Shown here piece after piece: positions 1 to 5,479 of a stretch of 21,058 bases of DNA (its first letter is position 1; each line of letters begins with the position of its first letter). Below the pieces are notes generated by a model. It was not told where the DNA came from and ran no database searches. It saw only the letters and a program-made list of their open reading frames with translations. The translations under genes were made by a program, and so were the position numbers. The DNA is from JBCDCU01 sp039180865 (GTDB lineage Bacteria > Pseudomonadota > Alphaproteobacteria > Rhizobiales > JACESI01). Location of the stretch: contig JBCDCZ010000043.1 in the NCBI GenBank assembly GCA_039180865.1, forward strand, positions 1 through 21,058, read 5' to 3'.

Positions 1-83
1 CTCAACCCAGCGCCCAAAAGAGCTCACCGCCAGCCTACCCCTACACCCCTGGCACAATTCGTGAGCTCGTGGGAGAAAGCCCT
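1..83. other. Left edge: no resolvable gene; possible 3' tail of an upstream CDS
   Basis: C-rich stretch. All three forward frames are open from the edge, with stops at 62-64 (frame 2), 129-131 (frame 3) and 136-138 (frame 1). Only the frame-2 stop lies before the terminator-like hairpin that starts at 84, which is the geometry expected of a gene end. The 20 residues it would encode match no family I recognise, so it is not called as a CDS. It contains CACAATTCGTG (53-63), a near copy of a palindrome seen upstream of smc and of the DUF3833 gene. Confidence 0.3.
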
Positions 84-129
84 AGGCCGGGCGGCAGGCC
101 GCCCACCCCTGCCCCCGGCCTCTTTTTTT
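84..129 (+). terminator. Intrinsic terminator-like hairpin upstream of rnhB
   Basis: AGGCCGGG (84-91) is perfectly complementary to CCCGGCCT (114-121), followed by C and seven T (123-129). Inside it a competing hairpin GGGCGG (89-94) / CCGCCC (99-104) shares the bases 89-91. The T-run makes this a plausible rho-independent terminator of a forward gene beyond the left edge. The next feature is the rnhB ribosome binding site. Confidence 0.6.
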
Positions 130-167
130 GAACTTTAAGGCCTTCATCCTGAAGAGGAGAATCATCA

Positions 168-785
168 ATGTCAGGTGTCGATAACCCCGATTTTGCCCAC
201 GAAGCTGCTCTTCTTAAAGCAGGATATCAAGTGATCGCGGGCTGTGATGAAGTTGGCCGAGGCCCACTTGCAGGACCCGTTGTGGCGGCGGCCGTTATTC
301 TCGACCCCTTCAATATTCCGGACGGTCTGAACGATTCGAAGAAGCTCACACAGAAAAAACGCGAAAGCCTTTATGGCGAGATCCTGAGCCGGGCCATCGT
401 GAGTATTGTGCAAATCCCCGCAAAGACAATCGATCGAATCAATATCGGCAAAGCAAGCCTCAAGGCTATGCGCGACGCCATCCTCAGTCTTTCTATCGTT
501 CCGGACGTCGGCCTTTTTGACGGCCGTCAGGTACCGGCCGGGCTTGATTGCAGGTGCGAGGCTTTGGTGAAGGGCGACCAGCGCAGTGTATCGATCGCAG
601 CTGCTTCCATTATCGCGAAGGTCACCCGCGACCGAATGATGGAAGAAGCTGGACGTCACCATCCAGCATATGGCTTCGAAACCCATAAGGGATATGGCAC
701 TGCGGTCCACCGCTCGGCCATTGAGGAGCACGGCCCAACCCTTCTCCACAGGATGAGCTTTAAGCCGCTAAACCAACACATCTAA
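168..785 (+). CDS. rnhB: Ribonuclease HII
   Basis: 205 aa, close to the usual 200 or so of the family. Cytoplasmic endonuclease that cuts the RNA strand of RNA/DNA hybrids and removes misincorporated ribonucleotides from DNA, using two metal ions. The catalytic acidic residues are visible: D27-E28 in the N-terminal GCDEVGRG motif, D118 in LFDGR and D137 in VKGDQR. The DSKKL motif (56-60) and the SIAAASIIAKVTRDR segment are also typical. The ATG at 168 has the purine-rich Shine-Dalgarno AGGAGA (155-160) seven bases upstream. The gene is alone on its strand, between a terminator-like hairpin and the convergent F0 ATP synthase operon. An rnhB next to the F0 operon is, from memory, common in Rhizobiales. 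Confidence 0.97.
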   Translation: MSGVDNPDFAHEAALLKAGYQVIAGCDEVGRGPLAGPVVAAAVILDPFNIPDGLNDSKKLTQKKRESLYGEILSRAIVSIVQIPAKTIDRINIGKASLKAMRDAILSLSIVPDVGLFDGRQVPAGLDCRCEALVKGDQRSVSIAAASIIAKVTRDRMMEEAGRHHPAYGFETHKGYGTAVHRSAIEEHGPTLLHRMSFKPLNQHI

Positions 786-826
786 TCACAGAAAATTTTG
801 ATACTTCAAGATGTTGCCAAGCAAAT

Positions 827-851
827 AAAAAGCCGCGCACAAGGCGCGGCT
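827..851 (-). terminator. Intrinsic terminator of the F0 ATP synthase operon
   Basis: Perfect 8-bp stem AGCCGCGC (831-838) / GCGCGGCT (844-851) with a 5-nt loop. Read on the minus strand it is followed by a T-run (TTTTTATTT, 831 down to 823), a classic rho-independent layout 38 nt after the atpF stop. On the plus strand no T-run follows the stem, so it serves the atp operon rather than rnhB. Confidence 0.88.
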
Positions 852-888
852 GGAATTCGATTGAATTGCGATGGTGCGTTAAACTGTT

Positions 889-1365
889 TCAGTTCAGCTT
901 TTCCTTAACCTCCGAAATGGAGGATTTAATGAGAGCTGCACCGCCATCCGAGAGTTTGTCGATGAGGACTTTTTCAGAAGCTGCAATTGCGCGTTCTGCG
1001 GCGATTGCCTTCACATCCTGAAGCGCCTGAACTTCCGCCTGGCTGATCTTTTGCTCAACCATTTTTGTGCGCCGGGTGACGTATTCGTCGAGCTTCGTCT
1101 TGGCATCGAGAGCGAGTGCCTTGGCCTCGCGTTTCGCGCTTTCGACGATCTCCTCGGCTTCCGCCTCAGCGTCACGGCGCTTGCGCTGATATTCCGCTAG
1201 AAGCGTCTGGGCTTCTTCACGCAGCTTGCGTGCCTCATCCAGCTCATTGCGGATTTTATCGGATCGATCGTCCAGCGCCTTCGTGATCATGGCAGGCACA
1301 CCGAGATAGGCAAGAAGCGCGAAGAAGGCGATGAGACCCATCAGGGTCCAAAAGGTTGCATCCAT
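889..1365 (-). CDS. atpF: F0F1 ATP synthase subunit b
   Basis: 158 aa. Peripheral-stalk subunit that connects the membrane a subunit to the F1 head. One N-terminal membrane helix (about residues 5-28, FWTLMGLIAFFALLAYLGV) is followed by a long charged amphipathic coiled coil rich in E, A, K and R, the normal b architecture. The frame is open further upstream, but the ATG at 1365 is chosen: it gives the conserved MDATFW start of alphaproteobacterial b, is preceded by GGGGAG, and lies only 4 nt after the stop of the b' gene. Last gene of the F0 operon, followed by a terminator. The F1 genes (atpHAGDC) are not in the window; a separate location is usual in alphaproteobacteria. Confidence 0.95.
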   Translation of the reverse strand: MDATFWTLMGLIAFFALLAYLGVPAMITKALDDRSDKIRNELDEARKLREEAQTLLAEYQRKRRDAEAEAEEIVESAKREAKALALDAKTKLDEYVTRRTKMVEQKISQAEVQALQDVKAIAAERAIAASEKVLIDKLSDGGAALIKSSISEVKEKLN

Positions 1366-1369
1366 GATC

Positions 1370-1927
1370 CTACTCCCCGACGCCCGAAAGCGCTTTCTTG
1401 ATGTCGCCCTTTGCAACCCGGCCGCCGATGAGCGCCTTGACGATGGCCTCAGTGGTCTCGGTGGCAATCTCGTCCACTTCGCCCATTGCCTGTTCGCGAA
1501 TGCCTGAAATCTGTGTTTCAGCTGCTTCGAGTTTCACTTTGAGGTCAGCCTCAACCTTGGCCATTGCCTCATCGCTTTCCGCTTTGGCTTCGTCACGAGC
1601 AGTTTGCGCAATGCCATGGGCTTTTGAGCGAGCGTCTGCAAGCGCCTGCTCGTAGGCTGCGATCGCATCGTCAGTCTCTTCCTTAAGGCGTTGCGCTTCC
1701 GCCAGATCCTGTTCGATACGGTCGGAACGCGTCTCAAGGATCGACCCGATCCTTGGAACGATGTATTTCGACATGGCGTAATAGAGAATGCCGAAGGTGA
1801 TCGCCAGCCAAAGGAGCTGGGAACCGAACGTATCTCCGTCGAACGGGGGAAAGGCACCGCCCTCTTTCCCGTGGGATCCAGCGTGGCCAACTTCGGTGTG
1901 GGTCTCGCCGTCAGTATTAGACGCCAT
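1370..1927 (-). CDS. atpF': F0F1 ATP synthase subunit b'
   Basis: 185 aa. Second, divergent peripheral-stalk subunit. Photosynthetic bacteria, chloroplasts and alphaproteobacteria carry b and b' as a heterodimer in place of the b2 homodimer. A soluble N-terminal tail rich in G, H and E ends in FPPFDGDTFGSQ, then a membrane helix (about residues 37-57, LLWLAITFGILYYAMSKYIV), then a long coiled coil. The start at 1927 is chosen over the longer frame because it matches the family N-terminus and has GGAGAG upstream. It follows atpE after an unusually long spacer of 214 nt full of inverted repeats, and is followed by atpF after 4 nt. Sometimes named atpG, atpX or atpF2. Confidence 0.94.
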   Translation of the reverse strand: MASNTDGETHTEVGHAGSHGKEGGAFPPFDGDTFGSQLLWLAITFGILYYAMSKYIVPRIGSILETRSDRIEQDLAEAQRLKEETDDAIAAYEQALADARSKAHGIAQTARDEAKAESDEAMAKVEADLKVKLEAAETQISGIREQAMGEVDEIATETTEAIVKALIGGRVAKGDIKKALSGVGE

Positions 1928-2141
1928 GGTCCTAACTCTCCAGACTGCAAATTTCGAAATCCAACGGAGCGTTGGTAGCGACGGGGAAGCCCCGTCCACT
2001 ATGTTTGCTTGTTTCGCCTTAACCGCTTTATGAGCCCGATGTACCTGAGCTCAATTCAGGGAGTGAGAAGACCGCAGAGGGTCGCCTGCTCCAGGTTAAA
2101 ACCGGTCGGCGGCGCCGCTCCAAGCGGCGCTGGGTCTGTTC
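1928..2141 (-). promoter_or_regulatory. Structured atpE-atpF' spacer with four inverted repeats
   Basis: No gene. In the direction of transcription it holds: a perfect 8-bp stem with 3-nt loop (2112-2130), a T4 stretch about nine bases after it, a perfect 7-bp stem GACGGGG/CCCCGTC with 3-nt loop (1980-1996), a perfect 6-bp stem CCAACG/CGTTGG with 3-nt loop (1961-1975), and the 10-bp palindrome ATTTCGAAAT (1951-1960). The first could act as a weak terminator or 3' stabiliser that raises atpE mRNA relative to downstream genes; this role is inferred. Confidence 0.55.
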
Positions 2142-2366
2142 TTACGTGAACAGGATGAGAAGCGCGATCAGAAGCGAGAAGATGCCGAGCGCTTCCGTAA
2201 CGGCGAAGCCGAAGATCAAACGGCCGAACTGACCGTCAGCAGCTGACGGGTTGCGAAGCGCGCCTGACAGGAAGCTACCGAAGATGTTGCCGAGACCGAT
2301 ACCGGCACCAGCCATACCGATACATGCAATGCCCGCACCGATCATTTTTGCTGCGTCAAGTTCCAT
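2142..2366 (-). CDS. atpE: F0F1 ATP synthase subunit c
   Basis: 74 aa proteolipid that forms the rotating c-ring. Two membrane helices are joined by a polar loop. Helix 1 carries the packing motif GAGIGLGN (residues 20-27), the loop has RNP (38-40), and helix 2 has the ion-binding carboxylate E58 in FAVTEALGIF. Residues E58 and T57 and the absence of a sodium-type Q/ES pattern suggest proton coupling (inference). The start is secured by a strong Shine-Dalgarno AAGGAGA (2372-2378) five bases from the ATG, the best in the operon, as expected for the subunit needed in most copies. Third gene of the F0 operon, 86 nt after atpB. Confidence 0.98.
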   Translation of the reverse strand: MELDAAKMIGAGIACIGMAGAGIGLGNIFGSFLSGALRNPSAADGQFGRLIFGFAVTEALGIFSLLIALLILFT

Positions 2367-2452
2367 TTCATTCTCCTTGATTAATTCCTTGGAAGATTTC
2401 GGTTGGAGCCGTCGCCATGCTTTGAGTTTAAAACAGGCTTCGGCGGGTAGAC

Positions 2453-3205
2453 TTAGTGACTTGGGTGGATGGCGTCGTTGAGATACATGCAGGTCAACAC
2501 CGTGAAGACGTAGGCCTGCAGGAACGCAACGAGAAACTCGAGTGCCGTGATCGCGACTGTCATAGCGAACGGCAATGTCGCACCGAGGATGCCCGCGACA
2601 CCGAAAGCGCTCAAGCTGGTGACGAAGCCGGCGAATACTTTCAGGGTGATGTGTCCGGCAAGCATGTTTGCAAAGAGACGGACGGACAGGCTGATCGGGC
2701 GCGACAGGAATGAGATGACTTCAATCGCGACAACCAATGGCAGAATGTAACCTGGAACGCCTGATGGAACGAATAGCTTCAAAAAGCCGAGGCCATTGCG
2801 CATGAAGCCATAAATTATAACCGTCGATATGACGAGCAGCGCCAATGCGAAAGTGACGATGATGTGGCTCGTTACCGTGAAGAAGTACGGGAACATGCCG
2901 AAGAGGTTTGCGAACAAAATGAACATGAAGAGCGAAAAGACGAACGGGAAAAACTTCATGCCTTCCCTGCCCGCCGAATCTCGAAGCATATTCGCCACGA
3001 AGTCATAGAGGATTTCGGCAACCGACTGCATGCGTGACGGAATGAGGCCCCGGCTCCCCGTCGACCACATCAGAAATCCGCAGACTGAAGCCGTTGTCAG
3101 GATCATGAAAACGGCGGAATTTGTCATGGAGAGGTCCACACCACCGATAGAACCAAAGGTAAAATATTCGGTGATCTGGAATTGCTTGATCGGATCGTTT
3201 GCCAA
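2453..3205 (-). CDS. atpB: F0F1 ATP synthase subunit a (TTG start)
   Basis: 250 aa membrane protein forming the proton half-channels next to the c-ring. The essential arginine is R176 in the signature SVRLFANMLAGH. The membrane segments and the C-terminal QAYVFTVLTCMYL helix fit the family. The start codon is TTG at 3203-3205: no ATG occurs before residue 27, an in-frame TAA lies two codons upstream, and the resulting N-terminus MANDPIKQFQI matches alphaproteobacterial AtpB. GAGGGG (3215-3220) sits nine bases upstream. A TTG start on such a highly used gene suggests that translation is deliberately limited (inference). Follows atpI after 142 nt and precedes atpE. Confidence 0.96.
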   Translation of the reverse strand: MANDPIKQFQITEYFTFGSIGGVDLSMTNSAVFMILTTASVCGFLMWSTGSRGLIPSRMQSVAEILYDFVANMLRDSAGREGMKFFPFVFSLFMFILFANLFGMFPYFFTVTSHIIVTFALALLVISTVIIYGFMRNGLGFLKLFVPSGVPGYILPLVVAIEVISFLSRPISLSVRLFANMLAGHITLKVFAGFVTSLSAFGVAGILGATLPFAMTVAITALEFLVAFLQAYVFTVLTCMYLNDAIHPSH

Positions 3206-3347
3206 GTCTTAGAACCCCTCGCCTATTCGGCTCTCGCCCATCTTTACCGCCGAACGGCGGATTTTATTCTGTCGGCTTTCGCCGTCCATCTTCAGTGGCC
3301 ATTGCAGAAGGACGCAAAATCAATGTCTCTTAGCGTCCGCAAGGTCC
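3206..3347 (-). promoter_or_regulatory. atpI-atpB spacer with small hairpins
   Basis: 142 nt without a gene. Inverted repeats in the order of transcription: GGACGC/GCGTCC (3338-3333 with 3315-3310, 17-nt loop); CGGC-GAAA-GCCG with a GNRA tetraloop (3284-3273); CCGCC-GTTC-GGCGG (3260-3247); and a minimal GGC-GAGA-GCC (3238-3229). They end just before the GAGGGG ribosome binding site and TTG start of atpB. Individual stems are short, so the structure is suggestive rather than proven. Confidence 0.4.
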
Positions 3348-3689
3348 TTACTTCTTATCGTCCGGCTCTGCCATTTTTCCGGTGGTGCGCATAACATTCA
3401 CAACACCGGCTGCAAAGCCGAGCATGAGAAACACTATCAATCCGAAGGGCGTTGTCCCGACATAGTAATCGAGCACCCAGCCGATAGCGCTTCCAACCAG
3501 CACAGCTGAGACGAATTCCGAAGCGATTTTCAGCCCGTAGGCCATACCGCGATTGTCCTGAGTAGCTTTTGCCCGCTCAGCCTTTGCTGCGTTTTCACGC
3601 GCTTGCAACTGAGTGTTCAGTTGATCGAGCCTACGGCCCATATCATTGTCAGGATCTTCTTCGCGGCCTGCCATCGCCCTTTCGTTCAT
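3348..3689 (-). CDS. atpI: ATP synthase protein I
   Basis: 113 aa. Small membrane protein encoded first in many F0 operons. It is thought to help c-ring assembly or magnesium supply and is not part of the finished enzyme. A charged N-terminal part (about residues 1-48) is followed by two hydrophobic helices, LKIASEFVSAVLVGSAIGWV and PFGLIVFLMLGFAAGVVNVM, separated by LDYYVGTTP, the AtpI pattern. The frame is open 38 codons further upstream, but the ATG at 3689 has GGAGGGG nearby and fits the family length. An ATG five codons later (3674) is the alternative. A candidate sigma-70 type promoter lies about 110 nt upstream. Confidence 0.9.
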   Translation of the reverse strand: MNERAMAGREEDPDNDMGRRLDQLNTQLQARENAAKAERAKATQDNRGMAYGLKIASEFVSAVLVGSAIGWVLDYYVGTTPFGLIVFLMLGFAAGVVNVMRTTGKMAEPDDKK

Positions 3690-3799
3690 CTCACCCCTCC
3701 ACCATCTTCTCAGCGTCACGGCAGATCGTTGCAACCCGCCTTCTCGACGCCATTTGCGCACCGTCAAACGGCCCGTAAAAATGGCGGAAATCCGGCGGC

Positions 3800-3828
3800 A
3801 CACTACTTTTGCCTTTCCACAGTGTCAA
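3800..3828 (-). promoter_or_regulatory. Candidate promoter of the F0 operon
   Basis: On the minus strand a consensus -35 box TTGACA (3828-3823) is followed after 17 bases by TAGTGT (3805-3800), which matches the -10 consensus at only three of six positions. It faces atpI and would give a leader of about 100 nt. It is the only perfect TTGACA noticed near an operon start here. Support is the -35 match and the spacing. Confidence 0.45.
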
Positions 3829-3863
3829 GCCATCGAAAAAACTCAATAACATATTGAAATTTA

Positions 3864-4607
3864 ATGATTTTATTCGTTTCATCCCTATTCTATACAACCA
3901 AAGAAGAAAAAACCGGACAAACGTGGCGATTTGCCAATGAAATCGAAACCGTTAAACGCTACCTTTCGGATGGGATCGGCAAATGGCAGCAGAACAGCAC
4001 ACCGGTGAAGAAGAAGAAATCAAGACAAGCAGCAGCCGCAGAGCACGAGAAGCGCAAACGCGACGGCATTTATGAGGCGGGGCACGACTGGAAGCGCGGA
4101 AGTGTGCCAATCGGCGATTTGCTCGGCAAGGTCGCGGATCCTTTGTGCGCTCGCCGTGGCTTTGCGTCATCCGCGTTATTGAAAGCCTGGCCAGACCTGA
4201 TCGGCGCGCATTTCCGTGACTGCACACTTCCTGAGAAGATTCAATGGAACAACGACCCGCTCTACGGACAGACGGGTGTGTTGACCATCCGGATAGACGG
4301 CCCGCGCGGGGTTTATCTGCAGCATGAAGAATATCAGATCATCGAACGCATAAATCGGTTCTTCGGTTTCAACGCCATACACCAGATCAAGATTGTCCAA
4401 GGACCGATCGCTCGGCGAACACACGATCACAAGCCGGATCTGCCGGATCTTACACCTCAGCAAGACCGCCAATTGAGGGGCTTTATCCAGGAATTCGACG
4501 ATCCCGCTCTCCAGGCGGCCGTGACAGCCATGGGGCGCGGTGTGCTGAGACGGGTTCTGCGCGACAAAAAACTACAGAAAGCGCCGCCCGGCTCACAGAA
4601 ATTTTAG
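3864..4607 (+). CDS. DUF721 (DciA-like) domain protein
   Basis: 247 aa from the only in-frame ATG. The core, roughly residues 78-180 (GSVPIGDLLGKVADPLCARR onward, with LLKAWPDLIGAHFRDCTLPEKI), matches DUF721. This family includes DciA, which loads or assists the replicative helicase in bacteria lacking DnaC; in Rhizobiales these proteins have often been labelled Zn-ribbon RNA-binding. The conserved part is followed by a charged tail. The first 47 residues are encoded by AT-rich DNA with no Shine-Dalgarno, so the real start may be further in, for example GTG at 4005 just before a lysine-rich stretch. Divergent from atpI, and upstream of the DsbA-like gene and smc, an arrangement I recall from other Rhizobiales. 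Confidence 0.8.
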   Translation: MILFVSSLFYTTKEEKTGQTWRFANEIETVKRYLSDGIGKWQQNSTPVKKKKSRQAAAAEHEKRKRDGIYEAGHDWKRGSVPIGDLLGKVADPLCARRGFASSALLKAWPDLIGAHFRDCTLPEKIQWNNDPLYGQTGVLTIRIDGPRGVYLQHEEYQIIERINRFFGFNAIHQIKIVQGPIARRTHDHKPDLPDLTPQQDRQLRGFIQEFDDPALQAAVTAMGRGVLRRVLRDKKLQKAPPGSQKF

Positions 4608-4795
4608 CTGACCCCTCCGTAAATCCCGGTATGAAGTTTTCCAGAATATCACGCTGCTATCACGCTTTAGCGAGCTGTCCATGGGTATGAGGCCAGGAAG
4701 ACATGGTGGTAACGGCAAGGACTGGACTTTTCGCGGGCGAAAAACGAAACCGAACCCGCCCTGCAAATGACATCTCAAGAAATGAGGACTGCGCA
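4608..4795 (+). promoter_or_regulatory. Spacer with direct repeat and palindrome upstream of the DsbA-like gene
   Basis: 188 nt without a gene. TATCACGCT occurs twice (4647-4655 and 4658-4666) with an 11-bp period, about one helical turn. Further down is the perfect palindrome TTTTCGC-GG-GCGAAAA (4728-4743), 52 bp before the ATG. Both look like protein-binding sites. I do not recognise the regulator, and no clear -35/-10 pair is seen. Confidence 0.35.
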
Positions 4796-5425
4796 ATGAC
4801 AACACTTATCAACCGCCGCACGCTGATGCTGACGACCGGCGCGATTGCCGCTGCCGGCCTCCTGAGCGCCTGCTCTTCGGAAACGAGTAACAGCGAGCTC
4901 GCTCTTCCAAACGGATTGGAGGAGCGCTCTTTGGGCGATCCTGATGCGCCGATCAAGATGATTGAATATGCATCCATGACCTGCCCGCATTGTGCGACAT
5001 TCCACAATCGCACTTACAAAGCGCTCAAGGAGCAATATATCGACACTGGTAAAGTGTATTTCTCGTTCCGCGAATTCCCGCTCGATCAGCTCGCCGCGAC
5101 CGTCGCCGTTCTTGCGCGTTGCGCACCCGAAGACCGTTTCTTTGACGTCGTCGATGTCTTTTTCCGTAGTCAAGGAACATGGCGCACAAACAATGAGACC
5201 TACGAGAAGATTGTGGAAATCGCGAAACAATTGGGATTCACGAAGCAATCCGTCGACGCCTGCTTGACGAATCAGGACGTAATTGCAGGAGTAAACGCAA
5301 TCCGTACGCATGGCGCGGAAGTTTTGAAGGTTGATGCAACGCCGACCTTCTTCATCAACGGAAAAAAGGTTCCCGGTGCCGTTACGATCGCAATGCTTGA
5401 GGAAGAGTTCAAACCCTACCTGTGA
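4796..5425 (+). CDS. DsbA-family thiol:disulfide protein, predicted lipoprotein
   Basis: 209 aa. Thioredoxin-fold protein of the DsbA/DsbG/BdbD type acting outside the cytoplasm on protein cysteines. The redox centre is C63-P64-H65-C66, the CPHC of classical DsbA. The cis-proline loop is ATPTFFING (T182-P183). The N-terminus has twin arginines (R7-R8), a hydrophobic stretch and the lipobox LLSAC with C26, so it is probably lipid-anchored; the twin arginines leave open Tat rather than Sec export. The ATG at 4796 is chosen because it gives the signal sequence and has GAGGA (4784-4788) seven bases upstream; the upstream open frame is unlikely to be translated. A further cysteine pair (C109, C156) lies outside the active site. 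Followed by smc after 54 nt. Confidence 0.92.
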   Translation: MTTLINRRTLMLTTGAIAAAGLLSACSSETSNSELALPNGLEERSLGDPDAPIKMIEYASMTCPHCATFHNRTYKALKEQYIDTGKVYFSFREFPLDQLAATVAVLARCAPEDRFFDVVDVFFRSQGTWRTNNETYEKIVEIAKQLGFTKQSVDACLTNQDVIAGVNAIRTHGAEVLKVDATPTFFINGKKVPGAVTIAMLEEEFKPYL

Positions 5426-5453
5426 TGAACGCCCTTCGAAGAAGCGTCCATCG

Positions 5454-5464
5454 CACAATTTGTG
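5454..5464. promoter_or_regulatory. 11-bp palindrome upstream of smc
   Basis: CACAA-T-TTGTG, a perfect inverted repeat ending 15 bp before the smc ATG. The same 11 bases (opposite orientation) occur at 19419-19429 upstream of the DUF3833 gene, and a one-mismatch copy at 53-63. Possible operator; the regulator is unknown. Confidence 0.35.
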
Positions 5465-5479
5465 TGGGGCGCCTCTTCC

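Noticed and set aside
171..749. 192-codon open frame on the minus strand
   Set aside because: Antisense to rnhB, which carries all catalytic residues; no family match.
3864..4010. Possible frameshift in the DUF721 gene, given the out-of-frame ATG at 3983
   Set aside because: That frame stops after about 30 codons, and the main frame is continuous through the conserved domain. An internal non-ATG start explains the data more simply.
4775..5458. 227-codon open frame on the minus strand
   Set aside because: Antisense to the DsbA-like gene, which has signal sequence, CPHC site and ribosome binding site. The frame is a by-product of codon bias.
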